Positions 1 to 9,490 of a stretch of 58,844 bases of DNA are shown here, one piece after another (positions within the stretch are counted from its first letter, which is position 1; each line of letters opens with the position of its first letter). The DNA is from an uncultured Ruminococcus sp. Lineage in GTDB: Bacteria > Bacillota > Clostridia > Oscillospirales > Ruminococcaceae. The position numbers were made by a program, and so were the translations under genes. The notes under the pieces were generated by a model. It did not search any database and was not told where the DNA came from. It worked only from the letters and a program-made list of their open reading frames with translations. The stretch is from positions 1-58,844 of the forward strand of contig CANOIR010000010.1 of NCBI GenBank assembly GCA_947566125.1, in the 5' to 3' direction.

Positions 1-303
1 CCCGGTGAATCGTCAGATGCAAAGGTTCTTGCAAGGGAAGTTCAAAGGCTGGAGGTTTCCATTCAGTCTGCATTGAAACAAGATCTTTGTCCAATCGTGT
101 TCCTTCACTATCCGCCTATTTATGGAAATTCTTATAATTGTGATATTTTAGAAGTTCTTCATAAATATAAGGTGCAGAATTGTTATTATGGTCATGTTCA
201 TGGCAAAGGTCACATTCATGCTTTTCAAGGAATGTATGAAGAAACAAGAATGGAAATGATAAGCAGTGATTATTTACATTTTATTCCGAAGAAAATAATG
301 TAA
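1..303 (+). CDS. Metallophosphoesterase, C-terminal part (5' end cut by window edge)
   Basis: The reading frame is open from the first base, so this is the last 100 codons of a longer gene. It resembles the C-terminus of calcineurin-like phosphoesterases. The visible part has a FLHYPP segment followed by GHVHG near residue 80, which matches the late metal-binding His motifs of that fold. The N-terminal metal-binding motifs are off the edge, so substrate cannot be judged. There is no terminator hairpin before the following promoter. Family assignment is fairly safe; function is open. Confidence 0.72.
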   Translation, partial: PGESSDAKVLAREVQRLEVSIQSALKQDLCPIVFLHYPPIYGNSYNCDILEVLHKYKVQNCYYGHVHGKGHIHAFQGMYEETRMEMISSDYLHFIPKKIM

Positions 304-336
304 ATTTGTGATAAATGGAGAAGTGCAAAAATTCAC

Positions 337-365
337 TGGTCAAATTTTATTATATATGTTATAAT
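337..365 (+). promoter_or_regulatory. Sigma-A type promoter of tig-clpP-clpX
   Basis: The -35 is TGGTCA (337-342) and the -10 is TATAAT (360-365), with a 17-base spacer. It leaves a leader of about 85 bases before tig, in which the octamer TTGCAAGG occurs twice. Confidence 0.6.
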
Positions 366-456
366 AAATAAGTGTGTATTGAAGGATGCTTTTGCAAGGA
401 TAAAGTGCTTGCAAGGTTTATACTTACAATAGATTTAAATAATGGAGGAAATCAAG

Positions 457-1779
457 ATGATTTTAAAGTCAAATGAAAAAACTGACATCAATATGTCCGA
501 ACTTACTGTTGAGATCGATGCTGAGTCTTTTGAAAAGGCTCTGGAGGCTGCTTACCAGTATGAAAAGAAGAATATATCTCTGCCTGGATTCCGTAAGGGC
601 AAGGTTCCGAGAAAAATGTGTGAGAATGCATTTGGTGAAAATGTTTTCTATGAGCAGGCTATAAATATGGTTTTGAATATGGAAATGTACAGCGTTATTA
701 CTGAAGCTGGTATTGAGATCGTTGATGCTCCAAAGGTTGAGTTGCTGTCTGCTGATAGAGAAAACGGTGCAACTCTTAAGATCATATGTGTTACAAAGCC
801 TGTAATCAATATTGCAGATTACAAGGGTATGTCTGCTCCTAAGGAAGTACGTGAAGTAACAGATGAAGATATTGACAATCAGATCAAGTCCATGCTTCAG
901 AGAAATGCAAGAGTTGTATCTATCGATGACAGAGCTGCTCAGATGGGCGATGAAGTTGAAATAAACTTTGAAGGCTTCTTTGGTGATACAGCATTTGAAG
1001 GTGGCAAGGGCGAAAACTTCCAGCTGAAACTTGGCAGTGGTCAGTTTATTCCTGGTTTTGAAGAGCAGGTTGCTGGTCACAACATAGGCGAAGATTTTGA
1101 CGTTGTTGTAACATTCCCAGAAAACTATCAGATGACAGATTATGCTGGTAAGGAAGCCGTTTTCAAGTGCCTTATCAATAGCATTTCATGTGAAGAACTT
1201 CCTGAACTTGATGATGAGTTTGTAAAGGATGCTTCTGATTTCGATACAGTTGATGAACTTAAGGCAGATATTAAAAACAAGCTGGAAGAGAATGCAAATG
1301 CTTCTGCACAGTCTGCATTTGAAAATGCTCTTATTGAATCTCTCATTGCCAAGGTTCAGGATCCTATTCCACATTGTATGTTTGAGAATCGTGCTGATAC
1401 ACTGATGAACAGCTTTGCTTCACAGCTCAAGCAAAACGGTCTTGATATGGATCTTTATCTTCAGTATACAGGTATGGATGCTGATGCACTTAAGGCTACT
1501 TATCTTGAAAGAGCTGAAAATGAAGTTAAACTTCGCCTGGCTCTTGAAAAGATCGCAGAGCTTGAAAATATTGAGCTTACTGATGAAGAAGTTGATGCTG
1601 AGCTTACAAAGCTTGCAGAAGAGAACAATCTTTCTCTTGACGTTGTAAAGGCTCGTATTCCTATGGATGAATTCAAGACAGATATGTTGGTAACAAAGGC
1701 TATGGATATTGTCAAAGAAACAGCAATTGTCGACAATTCCAAGAAGGAAGATAACGAAGAAGAAAAAGCTGCTGAATAA
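457..1779 (+). CDS. tig: Trigger factor, ribosome-associated chaperone and peptidyl-prolyl isomerase
   Basis: Trigger factor binds the ribosome at the exit tunnel and folds nascent chains. All three domains are visible in 440 residues. The N-terminal ribosome-binding domain carries the signature GFRKGKVPR. The FKBP-type isomerase domain (about 155-240) contains EGFFGDTAFEGG and IPGFEEQ. A long acidic helical C-terminal chaperone domain follows, ending in a charged tail. The start is the ATG at 457, because GGAGG lies 8 bases before it. An in-frame ATG at 442 overlaps that ribosome site and is unlikely to be used. The gene leads a cluster with clpP and clpX, a classic arrangement linking folding and proteolysis. 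Confidence 0.96.
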   Translation: MILKSNEKTDINMSELTVEIDAESFEKALEAAYQYEKKNISLPGFRKGKVPRKMCENAFGENVFYEQAINMVLNMEMYSVITEAGIEIVDAPKVELLSADRENGATLKIICVTKPVINIADYKGMSAPKEVREVTDEDIDNQIKSMLQRNARVVSIDDRAAQMGDEVEINFEGFFGDTAFEGGKGENFQLKLGSGQFIPGFEEQVAGHNIGEDFDVVVTFPENYQMTDYAGKEAVFKCLINSISCEELPELDDEFVKDASDFDTVDELKADIKNKLEENANASAQSAFENALIESLIAKVQDPIPHCMFENRADTLMNSFASQLKQNGLDMDLYLQYTGMDADALKATYLERAENEVKLRLALEKIAELENIELTDEEVDAELTKLAEENNLSLDVVKARIPMDEFKTDMLVTKAMDIVKETAIVDNSKKEDNEEEKAAE

Positions 1780-1803
1780 TCAGCGTAAAAAGTGATAATT
1801 ATA

Positions 1804-1832
1804 GCAAAGGGCGGACATATGTTCGCCCTGCT
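1804..1832 (+). terminator. Hairpin between tig and clpP
   Basis: The palindrome AGGGCGGACAT / ATGTTCGCCCT forms an 11-bp stem with one G-U pair, just after tig. No T-run follows, so it is more likely a processing or partial termination site inside the tig-clpPX transcript than a full terminator. Confidence 0.4.
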
Positions 1833-1902
1833 GTAATATTTATAAAGACGAGTAGTACCGGTATATTCCGGCAGAATTTTGTTGAATGAAGGGATGATAA
1901 CC

Positions 1903-2493
1903 ATGAGTAGTTTTATTCCATACGTTGTTGAACAGTCAGGAAGAGGAGAACGTTCATATGATATTTTTTCACGTCTTCTCAATGATCGTATTATAATGCT
2001 TTGCGATCAGGTAACAGATGCTTCTGCAAGTGTTGTAATTGCACAACTTTTGTATTTGGAAAGTCAGGATGCTGAAAAAGACATTTCACTTTATATAAAT
2101 AGTCCTGGTGGTTCATGTACAGCTGGAATGGCAATTTACGATACAATGAACTATATTAAGTGTGATGTGTCAACCATATGTATTGGTATGGCTGCATCAA
2201 TGGGTGCGTTCTTGCTGTCATCAGGTGCTAAGGGAAAGAGAATTGCTTTACCTAGCAGCGAAATTATGATACATCAGCCGCTTATTTCAGGTGGCTTGTC
2301 AGGTCAGTGTACTGATATTAAGATTCATTCTGACCATTTGGTAAGAACACGTCAGCGACTCAATGAAATTCTTGCTGCTAATACAGGCAAGAGCCTTGAG
2401 CAGATAGAGATCGATACCGAGAGAGATAATTATATGTATGCTGATGAGGCTAAGGAGTATGGTCTGATTGACAAAGTTATCGTAAACAGATAA
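1903..2493 (+). CDS. clpP: ATP-dependent Clp protease proteolytic subunit ClpP
   Basis: ClpP is the serine peptidase that forms the tetradecameric proteolytic chamber of ClpXP in the cytoplasm. At 196 residues the length is normal. The catalytic triad is visible: Ser99 in GMAASMG, His124 in MIHQP, and Asp175 in the TERDNYM stretch. The start is the ATG at 1903, which has AAGGG 9 bases upstream; upstream in-frame ATG (1894) and TTG (1879) codons are poorer. clpX follows after 9 bases, so the two are co-transcribed. Confidence 0.96.
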   Translation: MSSFIPYVVEQSGRGERSYDIFSRLLNDRIIMLCDQVTDASASVVIAQLLYLESQDAEKDISLYINSPGGSCTAGMAIYDTMNYIKCDVSTICIGMAASMGAFLLSSGAKGKRIALPSSEIMIHQPLISGGLSGQCTDIKIHSDHLVRTRQRLNEILAANTGKSLEQIEIDTERDNYMYADEAKEYGLIDKVIVNR

Positions 2494-2502
2494 GGAGCAG
2501 AT

Positions 2503-3765
2503 ATGGAAGAAAATTCATTAAAACAATGCAATTTTTGCGGCAGATCCGAGGAAATGACAAATAGTATGTTTTCCGCTGGAAATGTTAATATCTGTGACAG
2601 ATGTATTTGTTATTGTTATGATATGCTTGAAAGCAACGGTCTTACTGCGGAGTACAAGGCAGAGAAGAAGAGAAAAGGATCAAAGAAGCCGGAAAGTGTA
2701 AAACTTTTAAAACCTGTTGAAATAAAGAAAGTTCTGGATGAATATGTTATTGGTCAGGACAATGCTAAGATGGCTCTTTCTGTTTCAGTGTATAATCATT
2801 ACAAAAGAATCATGAATCAGGATAATGGTGATGATGTAGAACTTCAGAAGAGTAATATTCTTATGCTTGGACCTACAGGTGTCGGAAAGACTTTTCTTGC
2901 ACAGACGCTTGCCAGAATACTGGATGTTCCATTTGCAATCGCAGATGCTACTACAATTACAGAAGCTGGTTATGTTGGTGATGATGTGGAAAACGTTCTT
3001 GTACGTTTACTTCAAGCAGCTGATTTTAATGTTGAAGCTGCGGAGCGTGGAATAATTTATATTGATGAAATAGATAAGATCGCACGTAAGTCTGAAAACA
3101 CATCTCTTACAAGAGATGTAAGCGGTGAAGGCGTACAGCAGGCATTACTCAAGATTATTGAAGGTACGGTGTCAAATGTTCCTCCTCAGGGCGGAAGAAA
3201 GCATCCTAATCAAGAGTTTATTCATGTGAATACAAAGAACATTCTCTTTATATGCGGCGGTGCATTTGATGGACTTGAGAAGCTTATACAAAAGAGAATG
3301 ACACCATCTTCGTTGGGATTTGGAGCTGAGATCTCAAACAAGAGAGAGGAACAGGCTAATATTTTCCGCAAGGTTACTTCTCACGACCTTGTTAAATTTG
3401 GTTTAGTTCCCGAGCTTGTGGGCAGACTTCCTATTATCACTACACTTGATGACCTTGATGAAAATGCTCTTGTAAGAATACTTACAGAGCCTAAGAACGC
3501 TCTTATAAAGCAGTATAAGAAGCTTTTTAATTATGATAATATAGAACTCGTTATTGAAGAAGAGGCTCTTAAATGCATTGCTGAAAAGGCTATAGAGCGT
3601 AAGACAGGTGCAAGAGGCCTTCGTGGTATTATTGAAGATATACTCATGGAAACTATGTATAATGTGCCTTCTTCCGAGAATGCAAAAAAAGTTGTTGTAA
3701 CTAAAGAGTGTATTGAAAATGGTACTGCTCCGATAGTTTATGATGAATTGGGAAACGTTATTTGA
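2503..3765 (+). CDS. clpX: ATP-dependent Clp protease ATP-binding subunit ClpX
   Basis: ClpX is the AAA+ unfoldase that recognises substrates and feeds them to ClpP. The 420-residue protein begins with the C4 zinc-binding domain (CNFCG ... CDRC). The AAA+ module has Walker A GPTGVGKT at about 123-130 and Walker B YIDEIDK, followed by the RKSEN and GGRKHPNQ pore and sensor regions. ARGLR, near the C-terminus, is the sensor-2 arginine. The short intergenic distance to clpP implies one operon. It ends with TGA, which shows that TGA is a stop codon in this genome. Confidence 0.97.
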   Translation: MEENSLKQCNFCGRSEEMTNSMFSAGNVNICDRCICYCYDMLESNGLTAEYKAEKKRKGSKKPESVKLLKPVEIKKVLDEYVIGQDNAKMALSVSVYNHYKRIMNQDNGDDVELQKSNILMLGPTGVGKTFLAQTLARILDVPFAIADATTITEAGYVGDDVENVLVRLLQAADFNVEAAERGIIYIDEIDKIARKSENTSLTRDVSGEGVQQALLKIIEGTVSNVPPQGGRKHPNQEFIHVNTKNILFICGGAFDGLEKLIQKRMTPSSLGFGAEISNKREEQANIFRKVTSHDLVKFGLVPELVGRLPIITTLDDLDENALVRILTEPKNALIKQYKKLFNYDNIELVIEEEALKCIAEKAIERKTGARGLRGIIEDILMETMYNVPSSENAKKVVVTKECIENGTAPIVYDELGNVI

Positions 3766-3787
3766 TTTCTTAATTCTATTTAAATAA

Positions 3788-3835
3788 AAATAAGGCTTTC
3801 TACTTATGTAAAGTGCATAGTAGAAAGCCTTATTT
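3788..3835. terminator. Bidirectional terminator between clpX and pduL-like gene
   Basis: A perfect 17-bp inverted repeat (AAATAAGGCTTTCTACT and its complement) has a 14-base loop and A/T flanks on both sides. The two neighbouring genes converge on it, so it can serve both. Confidence 0.85.
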
Positions 3836-3889
3836 ATATTATGTAGAGAGTGTATTATAGATTGCTATTTATTCTTAGCAGATATATTC

Positions 3890-4471
3890 TTAGTCTACAG
3901 TTACGATCTCACCCATAAGATCACGGGAAGCACTGATAGCATTTGATTCATCTGTATCAATATGCATTGCAGTTGCGTAGCTTGCAGAAACACGGCAAAC
4001 AACATCGCCGAGAATAGCCTTTCTTCCGTCTGTATCAACTTTTACCCATACAACGTCCTTATCCTTAACGCCCATTTCTGCTGCGTCTTCAGGAGTCAGG
4101 TGAATGTGACGCTTTGCAACGATAACGCCTTCGCTTATTTCGATTTCACCACATGGACCAACGATTTTGCACGCACCTGAACCAGTAACATCGCCAGACT
4201 CACGAATAGGAGCTGAAATGCCGATAGAACGTGCATCTGTTGCGGAAAGTTCAACCTGTGTAGCGTTTCTGAATGGACCTAAAATAGAAACATTTGGCAT
4301 TTCCTTTTTAGGGCCGATAACTGTTACTCTTTCTTCACTGGCAAACTGACCAGGCTGAGAAAGCATTTTCTTGACAGTAAGTTCCTTGCCTTCGCCGAAC
4401 AGTACTGCGAAATGTTCCGCAGTAAGATGTACATGTCTAGCAGATGTTTCAACTATAAATTTTTTTGACAT
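3890..4471 (-). CDS. pduL: PduL-type phosphate acyltransferase
   Basis: PduL enzymes exchange CoA and phosphate on short acyl groups (acetyl/propanoyl-CoA to acyl phosphate). They are unrelated in sequence to Pta. Metal-binding histidines are visible in SARHVHL near the N-terminus, in the second-repeat AKRHIHLTP, and in AMHIDTDE near the C-terminus. Both halves of the pseudo-duplicated barrel are present in 193 residues. The start is the ATG at 4471, 8 bases after GGAGG; an in-frame TTG 15 bases further out overlaps that site. No microcompartment genes are nearby, so it probably works in fermentation (acetyl-CoA to acetyl phosphate) rather than propanediol use. That role is inference. Confidence 0.88.
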   Translation of the reverse strand: MSKKFIVETSARHVHLTAEHFAVLFGEGKELTVKKMLSQPGQFASEERVTVIGPKKEMPNVSILGPFRNATQVELSATDARSIGISAPIRESGDVTGSGACKIVGPCGEIEISEGVIVAKRHIHLTPEDAAEMGVKDKDVVWVKVDTDGRKAILGDVVCRVSASYATAMHIDTDESNAISASRDLMGEIVTVD

Positions 4472-4516
4472 GAGAATTACCTCCAATATATTTTAGAAAT
4501 TATCCTTATTAAAGTG

Positions 4517-4546
4517 ATTATAATTAGAATAAATTCTTACTTGCAA
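4517..4546 (-). promoter_or_regulatory. Promoter of the pduL-like gene
   Basis: On the minus strand, TTGCAA and TATAAT are separated by 18 bases, about 45 bases before the start codon. Confidence 0.5.
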
Positions 4547-4608
4547 TTATTATTTTACTACATTCTGCCCTTTTCGTCAATAGTTTTCTTGAATTTAACA
4601 TTAAAGTA

Positions 4609-4647
4609 ATGCCATACAAAAACCTGATTAAAATTTTTGTACGGCAT
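4609..4647 (-). terminator. Terminator after the CPBP protease gene
   Basis: Arms 4609-4622 and 4634-4647 form a 14-bp stem with one imperfect pair. It begins 10 bases after the stop codon of the leftward CPBP gene. Confidence 0.6.
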
Positions 4648-4656
4648 TTTTAGTTT

Positions 4657-5763
4657 TTAGTTTTGTATGAATATTGCCAATATTGCTATAAGCATATGGA
4701 AAGCAGCAGCAGTTACAAGTAAAGGTGATGTAAGAGCAATACGCATACCTCTGTAACTTTGACGTATTGTATTTGCCGGTAATCTTGATTTTCTTAGTTC
4801 CATGATCCAGAATACCATTCCCACAATTGCTATGATGTAATATATTATTTCTGTAATAATCATAGTTGCTGTGCCGAGACTATTATCAGGCATTGCAGTG
4901 AATATCCAATTCATAAAGAATGCTAATGTATTTACTGCCATATGAACAAGAATAGACGGTATGAGTGAATTATGTTTTACAACTATTCGTCCCATGAATA
5001 TACCAACTGGTACTGCCAGGAGAAACTGTGCAATGTTTTCATGAGCAAGACCAAAAAGTACTGCACTTGCTATGATTCCAAATCGCTGACTTACACGGGA
5101 GAGATTTTTCATAACAAAACCTCTGTATAAAAGTTCTTCAGTTATAGGAGCAACAATGCATGAATACAAAGCCGTTGCAATTATAGCTTTAGCACCTAAA
5201 TAATTATCTATATCAGCTGTATAGTCATTGATTCCGCCTGACTGCATTATAGATTGTACTATTGCATATAAAATGTTTGTTGTCGCTTGAATAAATATTC
5301 CTATAAACATATATTTTGCAAGCTGAGATTTTTTTGTATTTACAGGTCGGAAATATGATCGAATACGTATTCCGGTAAGACGGCTCCCCACAATAGCTGG
5401 TATAAGATTTATAAAAAGGAACAAAAGACCATTTAGTGCTATTAAAATTGATGAGCTGTTATTTATATAATATTCAGCATCTGCAAGCTCACCATAGTCA
5501 AAAGTTCCCGACATTATAAATTCCAGTAATAAGGAAATAATTATGAATACGATATTCACACCTACTGCTCCTGCCAGCAGTCCAAGGCCTGCAATGTTGA
5601 AATAGTATCTTATATTTTTACGTTCATTTTTTTCTGGAATTAAAGGAAGCTGGTAACCATCCTCATTTATACGATTATTTATGTCGTTGTAATTTGTACG
5701 ATAAGCACAGTTTTCAGTTGGATTATCAAACGGATCATATGGATTTAATTTTATACTTGCCAT
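4657..5763 (-). CDS. CPBP-family intramembrane metalloprotease
   Basis: This is a multi-pass membrane protein of the CAAX protease / bacteriocin-processing (Abi, Rce1-like) family. The three family motifs are visible: EELLYRGF, then FGLAHE with its conserved His, then HMAVNT. About eight hydrophobic segments follow a soluble, Pro/Asp-rich N-terminus of some 50 residues. The natural substrate is unknown. Related proteins process prenylated or peptide substrates or act in bacteriocin immunity, but no bacteriocin genes are beside it. The ATG at 5763 was chosen; a GTG at 5778 overlaps the AGGAG ribosome site. It is transcribed divergently from the Nudix gene. Confidence 0.85.
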   Translation of the reverse strand: MASIKLNPYDPFDNPTENCAYRTNYNDINNRINEDGYQLPLIPEKNERKNIRYYFNIAGLGLLAGAVGVNIVFIIISLLLEFIMSGTFDYGELADAEYYINNSSSILIALNGLLFLFINLIPAIVGSRLTGIRIRSYFRPVNTKKSQLAKYMFIGIFIQATTNILYAIVQSIMQSGGINDYTADIDNYLGAKAIIATALYSCIVAPITEELLYRGFVMKNLSRVSQRFGIIASAVLFGLAHENIAQFLLAVPVGIFMGRIVVKHNSLIPSILVHMAVNTLAFFMNWIFTAMPDNSLGTATMIITEIIYYIIAIVGMVFWIMELRKSRLPANTIRQSYRGMRIALTSPLLVTAAAFHMLIAILAIFIQN

Positions 5764-5815
5764 AGTATATTTATTCACTCCTAAAATTAAGATTAAAGAT
5801 TATAAGATCAATAAT

Positions 5816-5844
5816 ATTATATCATACTTTTTTATGTTCGTAAA
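5816..5844 (-). promoter_or_regulatory. Promoter of the CPBP protease gene
   Basis: On the minus strand, TTTACG (-35) is followed after 17 bases by TATAAT (-10). Confidence 0.5.
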
Positions 5845-5896
5845 CAGGTATTTGAAAAAAATTCATTATGATAGCACCTTAAACCGTTCTTTACTA

Positions 5897-5925
5897 TAGA
5901 CAAACATATAAAAATATGATATAAT
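5897..5925 (+). promoter_or_regulatory. Promoter of the Nudix hydrolase gene
   Basis: TAGACA (5897-5902) and TATAAT (5920-5925) have a 17-base spacer and lie in the divergent intergenic region. Confidence 0.6.
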
Positions 5926-5968
5926 ATCTTTAACATCACATTTTTATATGAAAGGAGTCGCTTTTGTT

Positions 5969-6373
5969 ATGTACCATGAGAAATCATGCGGAGCAATAGT
6001 ATATAGGAAATTTCACGGAAACACTGAGATACTTCTTATAAAACACATCAACAGCGGGCATTGGTCTTTTCCAAAGGGTCATGTAGAAGGAAATGAAACT
6101 GAAATAGAAACAGCTCTTCGTGAAATTAAAGAGGAAACTGCTCTTGATGTACTTATTGATCCCACATTTCGTGAAACTGTTTCTTACTATCCTAAACGTG
6201 ATACTATAAAAACAGTTGTTTATTTTATTGCACGTGCAAAGAATTATAATTTTACTCCTCAGGCTGAGGAGATCGCCGATATACGTTGGGTAGATATTGG
6301 CTATGCGTCTAATATACTTTCTTATGATAATGATAAGCATATTGTCAGTAAAGCAAAAGCGGCAATAGTTTAG
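5969..6373 (+). CDS. Nudix hydrolase, diadenosine-tetraphosphatase-like
   Basis: A 134-residue single-domain Nudix protein. The Nudix box runs from GHVEGNE to REIKEET. It matches G-x5-E-x7-REUxEE, with Ala at the usual late Gly position. The FPKGHVEG lead-in and the short length are typical of bis(5'-nucleosyl)-tetraphosphatase (asymmetrical) members, so Ap4A hydrolysis is the best guess, but Nudix specificity is hard to read from sequence. The ATG at 5969 follows AAAGGAG; the upstream in-frame ATG at 5948 has no ribosome site of its own. Confidence 0.85.
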   Translation: MYHEKSCGAIVYRKFHGNTEILLIKHINSGHWSFPKGHVEGNETEIETALREIKEETALDVLIDPTFRETVSYYPKRDTIKTVVYFIARAKNYNFTPQAEEIADIRWVDIGYASNILSYDNDKHIVSKAKAAIV

Positions 6374-6430
6374 GCAAGAATATATCAGAGAAAAATCTTT
6401 GATGTTTTTGTTGTTATATCCAATTTTCAT

Positions 6431-6468
6431 AAAAATAAAACGAGCTGGCGACAGCTCGTTTTATTTTT
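6431..6468. terminator. Bidirectional terminator between Nudix and xylanase genes
   Basis: A perfect 17-bp stem with the tetraloop GCGA. The A-run on the left and T-run on the right make it active in both directions for these convergent genes. The core CGAGCTG-GCGA-CAGCTCG recurs after pheT. Confidence 0.88.
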
Positions 6469-6480
6469 ATCAGTTATTCA

Positions 6481-8427
6481 TCAGTTTGCTGTAACAGGAA
6501 GACTTGAAATCTGATTAGCAATACGCTTCATAAGAGCTGTTGCGTCATTTCCATTGATTTCACCATCGATAAAGCATTCAGCGTTTTTCTCTTGATTCTC
6601 ATTAAGTGTAGTAGAACCAGCAATAAACTTGTTCAAATATACAAGATCGATCATTGACAGAGTTTTGTCAAGGTTTAAATCACCCGGTATAACATCACCA
6701 GGGTTTTCATTGCTTGTAGTATTAGTTGTAGTAGTTGTTGTTGTGGTGGTAGTAGTATCAGTTGTTGTTTCACTTGATGATGTTGTTGTGATTGTTGTTT
6801 CTGTGGTGGTAGTAGCTGTTGTAGTTGTTGTCTGAATTGGATAAATACCATCTATTATTGAATAATATGATGGCTTAGCAGTATAGTCACCATTGAACAG
6901 CAATGGACATCTATTTGCTCTCCAGCTTGTTTCATCTGTTATACCCCAGAATACTACAGCAGAAATACTATCAGCATATTTTACACAAGCATCAAGAATA
7001 TCGCTGTAAATCTGAGCCTGCTTTTCAAATCCTGCTTCTGATGTATCGTTTGTTGTAATATCAAGTTCGGTTACCTGGATGTCAAGACCTGTGGAAGCAA
7101 ACTTAGCAAGTGCCTTTTCATATGCAGAGGCTGTAGGGAAACCAACATCAAGGTGTGACTGCATACCGATACCATCGATCAAATTCTTTTCCTTAAGCTT
7201 CATAGCCATATCATATATAGCCTGAGTTTTTTGTGGCATATATTCATTAAAATCGTTGTAGTAAAGCTTACAGCCTTCAGGTGCATACTCTCTTGCAAAT
7301 TGGAAAGCAGCTTCAATATATGAATCATCGCCGAATATCTGCATCCATGGTGAGGTCTGCTGACTGCCGTTATTAGCACCTGGATCACGCAGTGAACCAT
7401 TATCCAAATAGCATTCATTTACAACGTCATAAGCGTAAAATTCTACTGTAGGATATTCTTCCTTAAGTGCTGCAAAAACGTTTTTAATGTAATTTTCCAA
7501 ACGCTCAAGCATTACTTCCTTAGAAGCCCATTCACCATTTGCTTCGTAATTTTCTCTGAAGAACCAATCAGGTGTTTGCTGATGCCATACAAATACGTGA
7601 CCCCTCATAGGAATGTTATTGTCACGGCAGAAATTAAGAATACTTCTTGCATTATTAAGAGTTACCTGAGGATTAGTATTACTTCCAGAAGCGATGGTTG
7701 CATTGTAATCAAGAACTGAATCAGGTTTTAATTCATTACCTGCTGTAAGGCTGTTATAATGCTTTTTAATAAGATTTTTTGTTGTTTCAGGAGCGAGTTC
7801 AGATGCAGTTGCTGCACAGCCTATTTTAAAGTAATTTGCATACACATCTTTAAGAGATGGTATATCTTCCTGAATATCGTGTACTGCTGCCTGTTTAAAT
7901 ACAAAGTCATCTATATAAATATTAGCTGTATCAGAACATTCAAAGTATATATAAACATTAGTAACGTCATCAGAGAAGCTTACCTTTACATCTGAAAATT
8001 CCATCCAACCATCGCCACCTTTAGAGGCAAGATTAGAGTAATGTCTTTCTCCGCCTGCATCAGTATACTCCATGCTAAGGTTTATTGTATTATACCATTC
8101 TGCACATACCCACGCACTTACAGTATATTCAATTCCTGGTTCATAATCATTGCTAAGCAGATACTGAGGACCGTTCCAGCCCTTTTCTCTTCCACTTATG
8201 CACATGGAACTTGTACCGGAATGAGCCTTTGCAGTTGAAGTTTCAATAACTTCAACACCGCCTCTGCCTGTAAAAGCACTTACATCGCCGCTTTCAAAAT
8301 CGTTTGAGTACAGAACCTTTGCGTCTGTAGCAGCATCAGCCTGTGCATTGCTGAAAAATCCCGGGACTATTGCTGTGGACAACATTACCGCACTAAGTAT
8401 TCCGGCTACAGCATTGTTTTTTTTCAT
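6481..8427 (-). CDS. Secreted CBM22-GH10 endo-beta-1,4-xylanase with dockerin
   Basis: The enzyme would cleave xylan outside the cell. Modules in the 648-residue precursor are a signal peptide (1-32), a CBM22-like xylan-binding domain (about 38-180), a GH10 barrel (about 190-525), a Thr-rich linker (533-573), and a type I dockerin (581-643). The GH10 acid/base is Glu338 in DVVNE and the nucleophile is Glu454 in VTELD. The WHQQTPDW and GIGMQSH motifs are also present. The dockerin's first calcium loop is good (GDLNLDKTLSMID) but the second (ECFIDGEINGND) lacks usual ligands. The start is the ATG at 8427, 8 bases after GGAGG; an upstream ATG overlaps the ribosome site. It would dock onto a cohesin scaffold encoded elsewhere. 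Confidence 0.95.
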   Translation of the reverse strand: MKKNNAVAGILSAVMLSTAIVPGFFSNAQADAATDAKVLYSNDFESGDVSAFTGRGGVEVIETSTAKAHSGTSSMCISGREKGWNGPQYLLSNDYEPGIEYTVSAWVCAEWYNTINLSMEYTDAGGERHYSNLASKGGDGWMEFSDVKVSFSDDVTNVYIYFECSDTANIYIDDFVFKQAAVHDIQEDIPSLKDVYANYFKIGCAATASELAPETTKNLIKKHYNSLTAGNELKPDSVLDYNATIASGSNTNPQVTLNNARSILNFCRDNNIPMRGHVFVWHQQTPDWFFRENYEANGEWASKEVMLERLENYIKNVFAALKEEYPTVEFYAYDVVNECYLDNGSLRDPGANNGSQQTSPWMQIFGDDSYIEAAFQFAREYAPEGCKLYYNDFNEYMPQKTQAIYDMAMKLKEKNLIDGIGMQSHLDVGFPTASAYEKALAKFASTGLDIQVTELDITTNDTSEAGFEKQAQIYSDILDACVKYADSISAVVFWGITDETSWRANRCPLLFNGDYTAKPSYYSIIDGIYPIQTTTTTATTTTETTITTTSSSETTTDTTTTTTTTTTTNTTSNENPGDVIPGDLNLDKTLSMIDLVYLNKFIAGSTTLNENQEKNAECFIDGEINGNDATALMKRIANQISSLPVTAN

Positions 8428-8481
8428 GAATAAAACCTCCATTTTTTAATTTGTTTTTTATTTATAAACGAACTTTATTTT

Positions 8482-8510
8482 ATTTTACAATATAAATCTC
8501 ATATTGTCAA
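8482..8510 (-). promoter_or_regulatory. Promoter of the xylanase gene
   Basis: On the minus strand, consensus TTGACA and TAAAAT are separated by 17 bases. Confidence 0.6.
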
Positions 8511-8570
8511 TAGCTATGAAAAAAGAATAGTATATTTTGTATAATTTAATGCAAATCAAAAGTAAAATAA

Positions 8571-8608
8571 AGACTTTCTGATATGATTTATTCATTAACA
8601 GAAAGTCT
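8571..8608 (-). terminator. Terminator after the znu operon
   Basis: AGACTTTCTG and CAGAAAGTCT form a 10-bp stem just after znuB, with A/T-rich flanks on both sides. Confidence 0.65.
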
Positions 8609-8632
8609 ATTTTAATATTTACTTATAAATTA

Positions 8633-9490
8633 TTATATTAATCTTTTTCTGCCGCAAATTTTTCCCACAATGCATGAAATAACAAACACTGCTATGTTTG
8701 CTGCTACGATCGTAGGACCTACAGGTGCACCTGTAAGTACGGCTATAATTATTCCTGTAAAAGCACAAACCAATGATATAACAGCAGAAGAAATTATTAC
8801 TCTGCGGAAACTACCAAATATTCTCATAGCTGATAAAGCAGGACATATTATAAGCGCAGATATAAGAAGTGAACCCACAAGGTTCATTGCAAGTACTATT
8901 ATAATGGCTGTAATAACGGCAATTATAAGATTGTACACAGATGCACGAGTACCGGTTGCACAAGCAAATGTTTCATCAAATGTAACTGAAAATATTTTAT
9001 TGTAGAGCAGCAAAAATGCACCTATAACCAGAATAGACATTATAATACAGATCCATACATCAACAGAAGAAAGCGTTAGTATCGAAGTACCGCCAAATAA
9101 TGTACTGCATACATCACCTGATATATTAGCAGAAGAGGAAAATGTACTTAAAAGCAAATATCCTATTGCAAGAGCACCTACAGAAATAAGTGCAATGGCG
9201 GCATCGCCTTTTATTTTTGTATTTTGTCCTGTCATAAGCAGCAGAATTGCACTTACTACAGTTATGGGCAAAACTACTATCATTTCATTGGATATTCCCA
9301 GTACACCGGATATTGCCAATGCACCAAATGCAACGTGTGAGAGTCCATCACCTATAAATGAAAATCGTTTTAGTACCAGTGTAACTCCAAGCAGTGATGA
9401 ACATAGTGCTATAAGCAGTCCAACAAGAAGTGCATACCTTACAAATGGATATGAAAAATAAAATGTCAGTGTTTCAAAAAAATCAGTCAT
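8633..9490 (-). CDS. znuB: Zinc-type metal ABC transporter permease
   Basis: A polytopic membrane protein of 285 residues with about eight hydrophobic segments, of the ABC-3 family that imports Zn2+ or Mn2+. The segment LKRFSFIGDGLSHVAFGA near the N-terminus is the conserved family region. The start is the ATG at 9490, 8 bases after AGGAGG, so the gene overlaps the end of znuC by 8 bases; further upstream ATG codons lack spacing. It is the last gene of the znuA-znuC-znuB operon. Confidence 0.9.
   Translation of the reverse strand: MTDFFETLTFYFSYPFVRYALLVGLLIALCSSLLGVTLVLKRFSFIGDGLSHVAFGALAISGVLGISNEMIVVLPITVVSAILLLMTGQNTKIKGDAAIALISVGALAIGYLLLSTFSSSANISGDVCSTLFGGTSILTLSSVDVWICIIMSILVIGAFLLLYNKIFSVTFDETFACATGTRASVYNLIIAVITAIIIVLAMNLVGSLLISALIICPALSAMRIFGSFRRVIISSAVISLVCAFTGIIIAVLTGAPVGPTIVAANIAVFVISCIVGKICGRKRLI

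Noticed and set aside
388..420. Direct repeat with TTGCAAGG in the tig leader as a regulator site
   Set aside because: Two copies of an 8-base word in a short leader can arise by chance, and no known operator matches.
1500..1982. Long antisense frame over the end of tig and the start of clpP
   Set aside because: It spans two well-identified genes on the other strand and has a Ser-rich composition typical of shadow frames.
3890..4471. A bacterial microcompartment locus around the PduL-type gene
   Set aside because: No shell proteins or signature enzymes are adjacent, and the protein lacks an obvious N-terminal encapsulation helix.
6629..6835. Valine-rich open frame opposite the xylanase linker (similar frames occur opposite other Thr-rich linkers)
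   Set aside because: It is only the complement of ACA/ACT Thr codons, a low-complexity shadow with no ribosome site.
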